Assembly (NCBI RefSeq): GCF_039538045.1
Contig: NZ_BAABBQ010000001.1
Span: forward strand, 2,192,001-2,256,000
DNA: 64,000 nt
Reading direction: 5' to 3'
From: Sphingomonas swuensis
Lineage (GTDB): Bacteria > Pseudomonadota > Alphaproteobacteria > Sphingomonadales > Sphingomonadaceae
The position numbers were made by a program, and so were the translations under genes. The notes below the pieces were generated by a model, which was not told the origin of the DNA, ran no database searches, and saw only the letters and a list, made by a program, of their open reading frames with translations. Of this stretch, positions 29,995 through 40,578 are shown piece by piece. Each line of letters opens with the position of its first letter. The stretch's first letter is position 1.

Positions 29995-32832
29995 CTACCT
30001 GGCCGCTGCAGCCGCCGGCACCACCGACAGCTTCCACGACTTGTTCGGCGCCAGAAATCGCCGCGCCGCCGCCTGCAGGTCGGCCGGAGTGACCGCCTCG
30101 ACCAGCCGGATCTGGCTCTCGATTCGCGGCGCGACTCGCGGGTTGGTCGCCAGCCCGTCGAGCACGCCCAGCCAGTAAGCGTTGGTCGTCCGGCTCTGCG
30201 TGAGTCGCTCGACAAGCGGGCGCCGCGCGCGCAGCAGTTCGTCGGCGGTCACCGGTCGCGCCGCCAGTTCTCCCGCGATCGCCTGCGCGTCGCTAAAGAA
30301 TTTCGGCAGCGCCGCCGGCGGCGCTTCCATCACCGCGAATATCAGGCCGTAATTGTCCCACACGTCCGACATCTGGCTAACCGCGCCCGGGCTGTAGGTC
30401 GCGCCCTGCTCCTCGCGCAGCTTGGCGGTCAGGCGCAGCTGATAGATTTCCGCTAGCACGCTCATCGTCCGCGCGGTCTTGAGGTCGACGTCGAGCCCCT
30501 GCGTGCTCCACGCGATCAGCCCCGCCGCTTGGTCGGCCCGCCCGCCATGGGTCAGAACCATCGGCTGCGCGGTCGGCGCGGGGAGACGCGGCGCCAACGC
30601 GGCATTCTTCGCCGCCCGCCGCGCTGGCAGCGCCCCGAAGGTCGCCGCGGTCTGGCGGATTGCCTCGTCGACGGTGACATCGCCGACGATGATCACCTCG
30701 ATTGGATCGTTCGCCAGCGCCGACCCCAGCAGCGCCTTCAGATCCTCGACCGTGAAGGCCGCGAATTGCTCGCGCGTCGGGGTCGCCCAGCGCTTGTCGC
30801 CGGCCCGCAGCAAGCTCTGGAGGTCGCGCTCCAGCACCCCGCCCGGGCTCGCCGCATAGCGGTCGAGAATCGTCCCGCCAAGCGGTCGGACCGGGTCCCA
30901 CCCCGCCGCGCGCCAGCCCGGATCGGTGATGCTCGCCGTCAATAGCTGCATCTGCGTAGCGAAGTCGGCGGCGCGCGTCGTCCCGTCGAAGCGGAAGCCA
31001 TTGTCCTCGATCCCGAACGCCACCGCCGCCTGGCGGCCGGCCAGCGCCTGCGCCGTGTCCTCGGCGGTGATCTTGCCGAGCCCGGCTCCTGCCAGCGCAC
31101 CCAAAGTGAGCATCACGCCCGGCACCGCGCGATCGGTTGGCAGATCGAGCCGCCCGTCGCCGACCAGCGCCCGGACCAGGATCTGATCCTTGCTCGCCGC
31201 ATTCGGCCGCACCGTGAGCCTTACGCCATTGGCAAAGGTGACCGCCGTCGCGCCGAGCGCCGGAAACACGCGCCGCGACGCGACCTTCCCGGGCGTCCCG
31301 AAGCTCTGATACGGCCAGGTCGCTGCCGCCCGCTCGACCGGCGCGGCGACCGCCACTTTGGTGGAGGATTGCAGAGCCGCCAGCACCGCTTCCTTGCCGC
31401 CCGCTACCGCGCTCGGCGCCGTGACCTGAGCCAGCGGCCCCGTTCCGGCGAACGCGCCACGCACAGCTTCCTGCACTATCGCTGGGGTCAGCCCTTTCAC
31501 CGCTTCCTCGAACATGGCGAGGTCGTCGGCCGGCGTGGTGACGATCGTATCGTCGGCGAGCGAGGCGATCTTCCCCTCCGCCAGCGCCACGTTCGTGCGC
31601 GTTGCCGCCCCGCCGACCGCGTTGGTCAGCCCACCTCGCACCGCCGCAATCACCTGGTCGAGCTCGGGCTTGGTCGGACCATATTGCACCAGCCGGCGCT
31701 GCTCCTGTTCGATTGCGGTCAGCCCCCCCTGCCAGCCGCCGGGCGCCGTGATTGCGAAGATCTGCGTATAGTCACCGCTGTCCGCCTCTTGCGAGGCCAT
31801 CGCCTGCGCGCCGAGGAAGGGCGGATTGGGGCTCGTCGCGAGCCGCTGCAACCGCTGGTTTAAAACCCCGAGCCCCATCAGCTCACGAAGATCGGCTATC
31901 CGCTTCGCACGTGTGTCGGGCGAAAGGTCGGCCGGGCGAACCCACAGCAGGCTCGACACGTTCGGAAATCCCGGGTCGACCAGCACGTCGGCGGCCGACG
32001 CGGTACGCGCCTGCGGCTTGCCCTGATTGGCCTGCACACCCGCCGCACCTTCGCCCTTCCAGTCGCCGAAGCCGGCCCGGATCTTGCGCTCGAGCTCGGC
32101 CGGATCGACGTCGCCGACCGCGACGATGGTCGTATTTTCGGGTCGGTAATAAGCGTTGTAATAGGCCACCATCCGCTCGCGGGTGACGGTCCTGATGACG
32201 TCGGTCAGCCCGATCGGCAGTCGCTGGCCGAGCCGCTGGCCCGGGAACAGGAAGTTGATCCGCCCGATAAGGGCACGGATCTGCGGCGTGTCGCGACTGC
32301 GTTCCTCGCTCAGAACGATTCCGCGCTCACGGTCGATAGCCGCCGGGTTGAAGGTCGCCCGGTCGGCTACCTCGCGCATCAGGTACAAGGCTTCGTCGAC
32401 AATTTCCGGCTTGGCTTGCGGCAGGTCGAGCTTGTAGATCGTCTCCTCGAACCCGGTCTGGGCATTAGTGTCCGCCCCGAAGGCGAGCCCTGCCCGCTCG
32501 AGCCGTTTGACCATCTCGCCCTCGGGAACGTTCTTCGTTCCGTTAAACACCATATGCTCGATGAAATGCGCGATCCCGCGGTCCGCTTCGGCCTCATTGA
32601 GCGAGCCGGTCTCGATATGCATCCTGATCACCGCGCTGCCCGGCGGAGTCGCATTGCGGCGGATGGCGAAACGCATGCCGTTCGGAAGTACGCCCGTTCG
32701 CCACGCTGGATCGACGGCGAGCCCGGACGCACTTGGCCACCCCGCCGCCGCCGGCTGCGCCGCCAGCGCTGGAACCGCAGTCCCCGCCAGCAATGAGGCT
32801 GCTAGCAACACTCGTCCGCCCATCATCCGCAT
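29995..32832 (-). CDS. M16-family zinc metallopeptidase (pitrilysin-like)
   Basis: A 945-residue exported peptidase of the insulysin/pitrilysin family. The start at 32832 gives MRMMGGRVLLAASLLAG and a signal peptide ending near AVPALAA; the frame upstream contains no signal and passes through intergenic sequence. The inverted zinc motif HxxEH is present (HFIEHMVFNG, about residues 90-94), with the downstream ligand Glu region RGIVLSEER. Two M16 halves are visible, the second (from about residue 500) inactive, as is usual. It probably degrades peptides in the periplasm. Confidence 0.9.
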   Translation of the reverse strand: MRMMGGRVLLAASLLAGTAVPALAAQPAAAGWPSASGLAVDPAWRTGVLPNGMRFAIRRNATPPGSAVIRMHIETGSLNEAEADRGIAHFIEHMVFNGTKNVPEGEMVKRLERAGLAFGADTNAQTGFEETIYKLDLPQAKPEIVDEALYLMREVADRATFNPAAIDRERGIVLSEERSRDTPQIRALIGRINFLFPGQRLGQRLPIGLTDVIRTVTRERMVAYYNAYYRPENTTIVAVGDVDPAELERKIRAGFGDWKGEGAAGVQANQGKPQARTASAADVLVDPGFPNVSSLLWVRPADLSPDTRAKRIADLRELMGLGVLNQRLQRLATSPNPPFLGAQAMASQEADSGDYTQIFAITAPGGWQGGLTAIEQEQRRLVQYGPTKPELDQVIAAVRGGLTNAVGGAATRTNVALAEGKIASLADDTIVTTPADDLAMFEEAVKGLTPAIVQEAVRGAFAGTGPLAQVTAPSAVAGGKEAVLAALQSSTKVAVAAPVERAAATWPYQSFGTPGKVASRRVFPALGATAVTFANGVRLTVRPNAASKDQILVRALVGDGRLDLPTDRAVPGVMLTLGALAGAGLGKITAEDTAQALAGRQAAVAFGIEDNGFRFDGTTRAADFATQMQLLTASITDPGWRAAGWDPVRPLGGTILDRYAASPGGVLERDLQSLLRAGDKRWATPTREQFAAFTVEDLKALLGSALANDPIEVIIVGDVTVDEAIRQTAATFGALPARRAAKNAALAPRLPAPTAQPMVLTHGGRADQAAGLIAWSTQGLDVDLKTARTMSVLAEIYQLRLTAKLREEQGATYSPGAVSQMSDVWDNYGLIFAVMEAPPAALPKFFSDAQAIAGELAARPVTADELLRARRPLVERLTQSRTTNAYWLGVLDGLATNPRVAPRIESQIRLVEAVTPADLQAAARRFLAPNKSWKLSVVPAAAAAR

Positions 32833-33190
32833 CGCCGTCGATTCCCCCGTCAAGGTGGTTGGTTTCACTGACGAACTTTGTGAAAGTCCGGCGAGATGGA
32901 CGCAAGCGACTTCGACCAGACGGCGGAGATGCTCGACCAACGGTAGGGAGGCGACGCCCGGCGCCGACACCCATGCGAGACCGATCTCGGCCACCACCGT
33001 CACCCAAGACTCGACACCCGGGGTCTGCCGACCTCCTTCGACCCATCAGATCCACAGATGACCGGAAGCGGACAGTCCGATTTTGAACGTGATGAGACAT
33101 AAGCGTGTCTGCTGAACGAGTGTCAGCTTTCGCGACGCTGTCGAACGACCTCGAACATTCACAAAGGCCGCATTGCTGCCGCAACGGCGC

Positions 33191-33260
33191 GCCTGAACAA
33201 ATGTCGGCTTCTGCCGATTGCAGCCTGAAAGCGGACCTTCCGCTTCCCACCACCAGCTGA
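33191..33260 (+). repeat. Family 2 repeat, divergent copy
   Basis: Contains GCCTGAACAAATGTCGGCTT and CCGCTTCCCACCACCAGC. It lies in the roughly 500-base gap (32833-33355) between the peptidase and sensor-kinase genes, which otherwise shows no gene. Confidence 0.5.
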
Positions 33261-33355
33261 CCCTTAGCAGGACCGGGGAATCATATTGCGTTTGGCGCAG
33301 GCCTTCCGCCAACCCTCGATAGGTTATAGTCGAAATTGTGATCTCGTCCGGTGAA

Positions 33356-35887
33356 ATGTCTGAGGCCTCGTCGCCTAACGCAAGCCAGCTTGGTCAAAGA
33401 CCAAGTGAATCGATGCTGACTTCGTTTGATTGGTCGGACTTCCCGTTGGGCTCGCCGGACCACTGGCCGAGCGCTTTAAAAGTAGCCTTATCGCTCTGCG
33501 TCGACTCCAGCTTTCCCACGGCGATCTACTGCACGCGTGAGCTCCGCCTCTTTTACAACGATGCCTGGGCTCCGATTGCTGGCGAACGTCATCCTTGGGC
33601 GTTCGGACGTCCCGGCGCCGAGGTCTGGTCCGACATCTGGTCCGTCGTTGGACCGCAATTTGATGAGGTCTGGCGCACAGGGGACGGCTTCGCAGCCTTC
33701 GACCAGATGCTCCCCATGCGCCGCGGCGGGGAGGTGCAAGAAACTTACTGGAATTACAGCTTTACGCCGATCCGCGACGAGAACGGTGAAATCGTCGGTA
33801 TTCTCAATCAGGGAAACGAAACGACAGCACGTGTGGTGGGCGAACGAACCCAGTCGTTCCGTCTCGACTTAGAGCAGGCCCTCAGGAACCTCGACGATCC
33901 CATCAGCGTGATGCGCGTGGCGGCAGAGCGGCTCGGGGCGGCCCTCGACGTTGGCCGGGCCGGCTATGGCGAGATCGACGCCGATGGCGAGATCATCCGT
34001 GTGTCGCGCGACTGGACCAGGTCCACGCCCAGCCTAGCTGGCGAAGCCCGTCTCCTCGATGGGTTTGGAGAAGCAATCGCAGAGGAACTCCGCGCCGGCC
34101 GAACCCTAGTGGTGGACGACAGCACCTCGGACATGCGCGTGGCGGGGGCCGGCGTAGCCGACGCGTGGGCCAGTATCGACCTGCGGGCGATCATCGCGGT
34201 GCCTTTGATCAAGGAAGGCCGGCTGGTCGCCTTCCTTTACGCGCACGAAAGCAAGTTGAGGCATTGGAAAGCGACCGAGATTGCGCTGATGCAGGATGCG
34301 GCCGAGCGCACCTGGGCGGCCGTCGAACGCGCACGGGCCGAGCAGGCGTTGCACGAGTTGAACGAGACCCTGGAAGCACAGGTAGAAGCCCGTTCGGCCG
34401 AGCGCGACCGACTATGGAATCTCTCGCAGGACATGCTCGCGCGAGCGGACTTCACCGGTATGATGTCGGCCGTCAGCCCGGCCTGGACCCAAGTGCTCGG
34501 GTGGACTGAGGCCGAATTGCTCACCCGCGGCTATGCGACTTTCATGCACCCCGACGACATGCCGCCAACGCTGGCGGCGATCGAGCAGATGAGCGCGACC
34601 CGCGAGCCGGCGCGCTTCCAGAACCGGATTGCCACAGCCGACGGCGGATGGAAGCCGATTGAATGGACGGTCGCGCCAGAGGCCGATGGTCAGAATTTCA
34701 TCGCCGTCGGCCGCGACCTCAGCGATGCAAAGAAGCAGGAATCCGAGCTTGCCGCTGCGCAGGAAGCCTTGCGTCAGAGCCAGAAGATGGAGGCGATGGG
34801 TAGCCTTACCGGCGGCGTCGCGCACGATTTCAACAATCTCCTGACCCCGATCATCGGCTCGCTCGACATGCTGGTGCGTAAGGGCATCGGCAGCGAACGC
34901 GAGCGGCGGCTGATCGATGGCGCCCTCCAGTCGGCAGAGCGCGCCAAGACCTTAGTGCAGCGCCTGCTCGCCTTCGCTCGGCGGCAGCCGCTGCAAATGA
35001 CCGCGGTGGATATCGACACGCTCGTCGGCGGCATGACGGATCTGATCGCCTCGACCGTCGGGCCGACCATTGATCTCAGCGTCGACGTGGACCCCGCGCT
35101 TCCTCCCGCCATCGCCGATGCCAACCAGCTCGAGATGGCGCTACTCAACCTGGCGGTGAATGCGCGTGATGCCATGCCAAAGGGCGGTCGGCTCACGATC
35201 GCAGCCCGCAGCGAGGTTATCTCGGCCGGGCATCCATTCGGCCTCGCGCGCGGCGACTATGTCCGGCTGAGCGTCGGCGACACGGGCGCTGGGATGGATA
35301 AAGCGACGCTGAGACGGGCGGTGGAGCCCTTCTTCTCGACTAAGGGCATTGGGAAAGGGACGGGCCTTGGCCTTTCCATGGTGCATGGCCTTGCCGCGCA
35401 GCTCGGCGGCGGGCTGACCATCGACAGCACTCCGAACGAGGGGACCGACGTCACCCTCTGGCTTCCCCTCAGCGCAGAGCCCGCGAAGGGTCAGGCGCCG
35501 TCGTCGAGACCGGCACAGACACCGCTGGTGCGGGGTACCGTGCTTCTGGTCGACGACGAAGATCTGGTGCGGATGAGCACCGCCGACATGCTCATCGATC
35601 TCGGGTTCGATGTCGTCGAAACGACTTCAGGCAATGAAGCGCTGACGCTGCTCGACACCGGGCAGGTCCCCGACCTTCTCGTTACCGATCACCTCATGCC
35701 CGGACTCAGCGGCGCCGACCTTGCGAGCTTGGCGCGCGCGCGGATCCCCGGACTGCCAGTGCTGATCGTATCAGGATACGCGGAAGTCGATGGCATCTCG
35801 CCTGACCTCCCCCGCCTGACGAAACCTTTCCGCAATGCTGATCTTGCGGCGCACTTGGCAAAAATCCTGCCGGTCAGCGGTAGGTGA
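33356..35887 (+). CDS. Hybrid sensor histidine kinase (PAS-GAF-PAS-HisKA-HATPase-REC)
   Basis: An 843-residue soluble hybrid kinase. In order: an N-terminal PAS-like domain (about 15-150, TAIYCTRELRLFYNDAW), a GAF domain (about 170-320), a coiled linker (ALHELNETLEAQVEARSAER), a PAS domain (about 360-470, MLARADFTGMMSAVSPAW), HisKA with the phospho-acceptor His in GGVAHDFNNLL, an HATPase domain with the N box NLAVNARDAM, GDTGAG and GTGLGLS, and a C-terminal receiver (LLVDDEDLVRMS, phospho-acceptor Asp in LLVTDHLMPG). No membrane helix. GTG at 33338 is an alternative start. Input signal unknown. Confidence 0.92.
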   Translation: MSEASSPNASQLGQRPSESMLTSFDWSDFPLGSPDHWPSALKVALSLCVDSSFPTAIYCTRELRLFYNDAWAPIAGERHPWAFGRPGAEVWSDIWSVVGPQFDEVWRTGDGFAAFDQMLPMRRGGEVQETYWNYSFTPIRDENGEIVGILNQGNETTARVVGERTQSFRLDLEQALRNLDDPISVMRVAAERLGAALDVGRAGYGEIDADGEIIRVSRDWTRSTPSLAGEARLLDGFGEAIAEELRAGRTLVVDDSTSDMRVAGAGVADAWASIDLRAIIAVPLIKEGRLVAFLYAHESKLRHWKATEIALMQDAAERTWAAVERARAEQALHELNETLEAQVEARSAERDRLWNLSQDMLARADFTGMMSAVSPAWTQVLGWTEAELLTRGYATFMHPDDMPPTLAAIEQMSATREPARFQNRIATADGGWKPIEWTVAPEADGQNFIAVGRDLSDAKKQESELAAAQEALRQSQKMEAMGSLTGGVAHDFNNLLTPIIGSLDMLVRKGIGSERERRLIDGALQSAERAKTLVQRLLAFARRQPLQMTAVDIDTLVGGMTDLIASTVGPTIDLSVDVDPALPPAIADANQLEMALLNLAVNARDAMPKGGRLTIAARSEVISAGHPFGLARGDYVRLSVGDTGAGMDKATLRRAVEPFFSTKGIGKGTGLGLSMVHGLAAQLGGGLTIDSTPNEGTDVTLWLPLSAEPAKGQAPSSRPAQTPLVRGTVLLVDDEDLVRMSTADMLIDLGFDVVETTSGNEALTLLDTGQVPDLLVTDHLMPGLSGADLASLARARIPGLPVLIVSGYAEVDGISPDLPRLTKPFRNADLAAHLAKILPVSGR

Positions 35888-36008
35888 GACGAAGTTTGAT
35901 GGACACAGCAAAGTCGGTTTCATTGCAATCCGCTCATGAATGGAAGTCTTGTGGGCAGCGGGTTCCAGTCGCAGTGATAGCTTCGGGCGCATCGCCGTCA
36001 TCTTGCTC

Positions 36009-36076
36009 CGCCTGAACGAACGGCAGTCAATCGGCCTTCTCAACCTAAAGCCGTCGGTCTGCTTCCCACCAATTAG
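36009..36076 (+). repeat. Family 2 repeat, divergent copy
   Basis: Contains GCCTGAACGAACGGCAG, TCGGCCTTCTCAACC and GGTCTGCTTCCCACCA. The remaining part of 35888-36287 holds no recognisable gene. Confidence 0.5.
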
Positions 36077-36287
36077 TTGCGTTATCTTGAGGCGAATGAT
36101 CGACGTCCGTGTTGAGATTGAACTCTAGTGTAGGTTCTGAAACAGGCGGTAGCCGTGCCAGATCGCGCATGGGCGAAGCACGAGCATGATAATCGACGTT
36201 GCCGCTTGGCATCCAAGCAAACAATTTTCGCGGAAGCCCTGGCCAGTATGACTTTCAACAAGGCTTGAAGAAACAGTGGGCCAAAGA

Positions 36288-38879
36288 TTACTGGCGAGGG
36301 ACTATTCCGATCATTGCACTTACCGCGCGAGCTACGTTCTCAAGCGTGTAAGGCTTTTGAACGATGAGCTGGTTGCGGTGCTCCATCGGCAACTGCGCCT
36401 GCTCACCATAGCCTGTAGCGAACAGGAACGGGATGCCGAGCTCCAGCAAGCGGTCCGCCACAGGGAAACTGTTGCGGTCGCCGAGATTGATGTCGAGCAT
36501 CGCAATGGCCGGGCGATGGGCGTCGATCGCGTCCAGAGCGACTTCGGCCGTGGCGGCCGTGGTGATGTTCTCCGCACCGAGGCGCTGCAGCACATCCTCC
36601 GCATCGAGCGCGATGATCAGGCTGTCCTCGACGAGCAGCACGTCCAATCCTTCCAGCATGCGCTCCGGAGGCTCGGTCGGATGACCGTAGGCTGGCCGTG
36701 GGTAGCGAATAGGTGATCCGGCGATCGACTTTGGCTGTTCCGACACGTGGCGCGCCGGAATGCGAAACGAGGCAGTGACGCCTTCCGGCGCATAGTCGAC
36801 GGTGGCCGATCCGCCGAGATCGTAAGGGACGGACTTGCCGATGATCGTCGTCCCGAAGCCCTTGCGCGTTGGCGGCGCGACGGGCGGGCCCCCTCGTTCC
36901 TCCCAGGTCAGCACGAGATCGCCGGCATCATTGCGGTCCCATGCGATCGACACCTGCCCATCTCCGGACAAGCTGCCATATTTGGTCGAATTGGTGATCA
37001 GCTCATGGAGCACCAGCGCCATGGTCGAGAAGGCTTGCGGGTTGAGCATGACCGGCTCACCGGACACGATGATTCGCTCCTTGGGCTCGATATAGGCGCG
37101 CGCCTCCGCATCGATCAGGGCGCGCAGCGGTGCCGGCCCCCAATGATCGTCGGTGATCTGATTGTGCGCTCTCGCAAGGGCGTGGATGCGGCCATCCACC
37201 AGCGCCACGAAGTCCTTCACCGCCGGATCGGAGGGCTGCGACTGGCGAATAAGCCCGCGGATCACGCCAAGGATATTGCGAACCCGATGATTGAGTTCGG
37301 CGATTAGGAGCTCCTGCCGTGCGCTTGCCCTTTGGCGTTCGGCCGAGGCATCGTCGGCAAGCCTCAGCACGACCTCGATCAGCGTCGCGCGAAGGGTCTC
37401 GGCGACGCGCACCTCCGAGGGTGAAAATGGCTGCGAGCGCCCGCGAACAAGCTCCTTCCACTCGGCAAAGCTCTCGCGGGGAGTCAGCCTTGGACCGTTG
37501 GGACCGAATTCAACCGGTTTATGCGGATCGCCGGCCCAGCGCACGGAGCGGACGAGCTCGGAGCGGAACAGGACGACATAGTCGCGCGGCGCTCGCGAAA
37601 TCGGGATCGCGAGAAGGCCTGCTGCAAGGGAGGTAAAGGCCTCGGCTCCATCGATAAGCGAGGAGATCTGATCGGTCGCATAGACTTTGCCCGAGGCGGT
37701 CCCATTGAGCGCGCGGACGATCTTCCGGAAATCGTCGGCTTCCGGCGTCAGGCCCGAAAAGGCGAAACTTCCGTTGATCCACACCCCGACACCATCGGCC
37801 GGAATGGCATTGGTAAGGATATCGGCAAGCCAGTCCGGGTCCTTGAGGAGCGTTTCGTCCGATGCGACGGCACCAAGCAACTGATCGGAAATATCGCGGG
37901 CGCGCCGTTCATAGATAACGGTCGCCTGTCGTTCGAAGCTTTCAAGGCGCATCGAGAACATCTGCGCAAAAAGCTCGGTGATCGAACGCCGCTCGAAGGA
38001 TGGGCAGCGCGGCGAATAGTGGTGGCAGGCAAACAGGCCCCACAACTTGCCGTCCACCAAGATCGAGATCGACATGGAGGCATCGACCCCCATGTTCTTG
38101 AGATATTCGATATGGATCGGCGACACGGATCGAAGCGTCGACAAGGAAAGATCGAGCGGCGCGCCATGCTCGTCCAGCGTGGGGACGATCGGCACCGGCT
38201 CGGCGTTCACATCCGCAATCACCCGGAGGAGATTGCGCTCGTACAGCTTGCGGGCCTGCACGGGAATGTCGCTGGCCGGATAGCGAAGGCCAAGAAATCG
38301 CCCGAGGCCGCCGCGGACGGCCTCGGCCACGACTTCCCCGGAACCATCGGGCGCGAACCTGTAGACCATGACCCGGTCGAAGCCGACAAGGGCGCGAACT
38401 TGCCGTGCCCCCTCGCGGAAAAAGGTCTGGAGATCGGCGCACTGATCGAGCCGGGAGATCATAGAGCGCACCGTACCGCTGGCATCGCTCGGCTCTCCCG
38501 AAGCCGGCTCGCATTCGATCACAACCTGCCCATTGGTGATATGGATCGAAATGTCGAAGGGCTTGCCGTCTTCCAGAAGAACGCAGCCGAACATTCGTTC
38601 GGTGGCGTCGGGTCCACGAAGCATGGCCGTCCGGTTGCGCAGGTCGTGCATGACCTTGGGCGACAGGAACGTGGATAAAGGCTCGCCAATCAGTTGCTCG
38701 GGCGAGCGGCCCAGATACTCACCGACATTTGCCGATGCGCGCGCCACGATCCAGTCGGCCGTCAGCGCCAGCAAGAACCCGATCGGTTGGATTGCGCCGA
38801 GAATGTGGATCGGCTCGCGGTCGCAATTGGTCAGGTCAACAGGTTCTGGATTAGGCAACATCAGTAATCCTTCTGACAC
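36288..38879 (-). CDS. bphP: Bacteriophytochrome hybrid kinase (PAS-GAF-PHY-HWE kinase-REC)
   Basis: Red/far-red photoreceptor of 863 residues binding biliverdin. The bilin-attachment Cys is C19 (LTNCDREPIH). The GAF domain carries RYPASDIPVQARKLY and the PHY domain follows (tongue region with LVRSVRWAGDP). The output is an HWE-type histidine kinase (ELNHRVRNILGVIRGLI, then TMALVLHELITNSTKYG) rather than a standard HisKA. A C-terminal receiver follows (LLVEDSLIIAL; Asp in MLDINLGD). An in-frame ATG at 38861 is an alternative start. It overlaps the heme oxygenase gene by 29 bases. Confidence 0.94.
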   Translation of the reverse strand: MSEGLLMLPNPEPVDLTNCDREPIHILGAIQPIGFLLALTADWIVARASANVGEYLGRSPEQLIGEPLSTFLSPKVMHDLRNRTAMLRGPDATERMFGCVLLEDGKPFDISIHITNGQVVIECEPASGEPSDASGTVRSMISRLDQCADLQTFFREGARQVRALVGFDRVMVYRFAPDGSGEVVAEAVRGGLGRFLGLRYPASDIPVQARKLYERNLLRVIADVNAEPVPIVPTLDEHGAPLDLSLSTLRSVSPIHIEYLKNMGVDASMSISILVDGKLWGLFACHHYSPRCPSFERRSITELFAQMFSMRLESFERQATVIYERRARDISDQLLGAVASDETLLKDPDWLADILTNAIPADGVGVWINGSFAFSGLTPEADDFRKIVRALNGTASGKVYATDQISSLIDGAEAFTSLAAGLLAIPISRAPRDYVVLFRSELVRSVRWAGDPHKPVEFGPNGPRLTPRESFAEWKELVRGRSQPFSPSEVRVAETLRATLIEVVLRLADDASAERQRASARQELLIAELNHRVRNILGVIRGLIRQSQPSDPAVKDFVALVDGRIHALARAHNQITDDHWGPAPLRALIDAEARAYIEPKERIIVSGEPVMLNPQAFSTMALVLHELITNSTKYGSLSGDGQVSIAWDRNDAGDLVLTWEERGGPPVAPPTRKGFGTTIIGKSVPYDLGGSATVDYAPEGVTASFRIPARHVSEQPKSIAGSPIRYPRPAYGHPTEPPERMLEGLDVLLVEDSLIIALDAEDVLQRLGAENITTAATAEVALDAIDAHRPAIAMLDINLGDRNSFPVADRLLELGIPFLFATGYGEQAQLPMEHRNQLIVQKPYTLENVARAVSAMIGIVPRQ

Positions 38880-39423
38880 TCATCTGCTGCCCACTGCGTT
38901 CAAAAAGAGCAAACACCGATCGTGCAGCTTCTATGGCCTGATCGATGGCGTGTGAATCGCGGAGATCCTCGTCAAGCGTTTCGACTATGGTGCGCCAGGC
39001 GCCCGGATAGTTGCTCGAGAGAAAGGCGACCGGAAGGTGGCTCGGCACTTGCCGGCGCAGCAATGCCGCACCCAGCCGCGGTCCTTCGAGCACATAGGCA
39101 CCACCCAGGAGGGCAGGCGTGCCGTTCAGCGTCGGTGCGTCTTCGCCGCTCGGGAGCTGCTGGCCGAGTTTTCTCAGATCTTGTGCGATGAGGTGCGACC
39201 GTCGCCGGCTCGGCCAGTCGCCAAGCACCGCGGCGATGCCGCCTTCCTCGAGGCTCCGCTCTGCCGGCAGAAAGGCGGTCGCCTGGGCCACCAGAAATCG
39301 CTCGTACCCAATTCGGCTTCCAAGATCGGCGCCCGAGAAGAGCGCGTCCACGCGCTCATGGCAATCGGCAGTGCCGTCCCTGAGCCGCCGACGGGCGATT
39401 TGTTGAATGAAGCGAACCATCAT
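38851..39423 (-). CDS. bphO: Bacteriophytochrome heme oxygenase
   Basis: A 190-residue heme oxygenase that converts heme to the biliverdin used by the phytochrome encoded just downstream. The proximal-His region near the N-terminus is TADCHERVDALFSG. A second landmark is the heme-contact helix with LLGGAYVLEGPRLGAALL. The start ATG at 39423 (or 39420) was chosen because sequence further upstream is Arg/Ser-rich and unlike the family. Overlap with bphP indicates translational coupling. Confidence 0.9.
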   Translation of the reverse strand: MMVRFIQQIARRRLRDGTADCHERVDALFSGADLGSRIGYERFLVAQATAFLPAERSLEEGGIAAVLGDWPSRRRSHLIAQDLRKLGQQLPSGEDAPTLNGTPALLGGAYVLEGPRLGAALLRRQVPSHLPVAFLSSNYPGAWRTIVETLDEDLRDSHAIDQAIEAARSVFALFERSGQQMSVRRITDVA

Positions 39424-39611
39424 CCAGACTGGCTTAAAGGAAGAGCTGCGCACCCGACAGCACCAGCTCCGCCGAAAGGCTGACCGGTGGGAGGTGAAAC
39501 ACCTCGGTTGAAGATCAGACACTTAGAATGCGATTGAGGATCGGATGCAAGCGATAGCCGGTGCCGCTCCTGCGGGCCTGCCTGACCATCGGCTCCGACC
39601 CGTGGCCGCGA

Positions 39612-40091
39612 CTAGCTCTTCCTTTTCGACAGGATGGCGCCGAGCCGGGCGGCACAGCGATTCAGCAGATCAACTGTTTCCGTTGCGCTCAGCACGCGTT
39701 CTTCGGGATCGATCGCGCAAAGCGTGCCGTAGAAGCTTCCATCGCTCAACACGATGGGTACGGAGGCATAGCTTTCGAAGCCGAACATCATTGGAACCGG
39801 ATGGGTGCGCCATTCCGGATCATCGGCCACCCGGTCAATGATGATCGCCTTGCCGCACTGCCGAATATCGTCGCAGATCGTCTTCTTTACGTCGAGTTCG
39901 TCACCCGGATTCAACCCGAACGCGATGCGATCGAGGACTTGCGCAGCAACCCAGCGCGACTCCGTTACCCGCGCAACGGCAATAAAGCCCATGCGCGTGG
40001 TGTGGCAGACCTCGAGCAAGATCGCCTCGATTTCCGCATCACGGCCTTCAACAGCGACCTGCACAGCGAAGTCATCTTTCACATCGAACAT
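39612..40091 (-). CDS. GAF-domain protein
   Basis: A 159-residue protein made of a single GAF domain: TTRMGFIAVARVTESRW, then DPGEELDVK-like NPGDELDVKKTICDDIR, and YASVPIVLSDGSFYGTLCA. Such proteins resemble the GAF input domains of sensor kinases. It lies on the same strand as bphO-bphP, about 190 bases upstream. It may modulate the light-signalling pathway, bind a small ligand, or act as a stand-alone sensor; no output domain is attached. Confidence 0.8.
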   Translation of the reverse strand: MFDVKDDFAVQVAVEGRDAEIEAILLEVCHTTRMGFIAVARVTESRWVAAQVLDRIAFGLNPGDELDVKKTICDDIRQCGKAIIIDRVADDPEWRTHPVPMMFGFESYASVPIVLSDGSFYGTLCAIDPEERVLSATETVDLLNRCAARLGAILSKRKS

Positions 40092-40284
40092 TCTGCACAA
40101 TAGATGATGCCTTCGCAACCAGCCGGCATACGCCTCTTCTCACATCTTCCTTCCGTCCCGAACGAACTAACTGTGACTACTCGAACTAGAAGAAGCTCGA
40201 ACGGGCATAGCTGCATAAGCAGCCGCTTTATGGCGCCGGAGGTGTGATCGGCTGGCCGTTTAAGCCGCTGACAGTGACGTCGAC

Positions 40285-40360
40285 GCCGAATGAACAGGTG
40301 TCCGCTTTGCCCTCAATCCACTCGCAAGCTGCCGGTCTGCTTTCCACCACAAGCGGACCT
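40285..40360 (+). repeat. Family 2 repeat, divergent copy
   Basis: Contains GCCGAATGAACAGGTGTCCGC, given here in part as GAATGAACAGGTGTCCGC, then CAAGCTGCCGGTCTGCTTT and CCACCACAAGCGGACC. It lies in the 40092-40788 gap. Confidence 0.45.
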
Positions 40361-40578
40361 GAGGCGGATCACAGAAGGTCGGCTCAGGGATCTGCGGCCT
40401 CCGGCATGAGCGATTGGGTGCGGCAAAAAGATGGGGCCCTAGGTGCGTCTAAATGCGTCACTGACCCCTGCCCTTTTTCCTCTGCCTACGCTCTTGCGTC
40501 AAAACCGACACGAAAAGCACGCGGGCGAGGCGCGGGGCCAAGCGCCGCGCGCCAGGTCTTGCCCCAGTCGCCTGCGGT

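Noticed and set aside
37521..38678. 385-residue frame antisense to the bacteriophytochrome
   Set aside because: No motif and antisense to a clear BphP with chromophore Cys and kinase domains.
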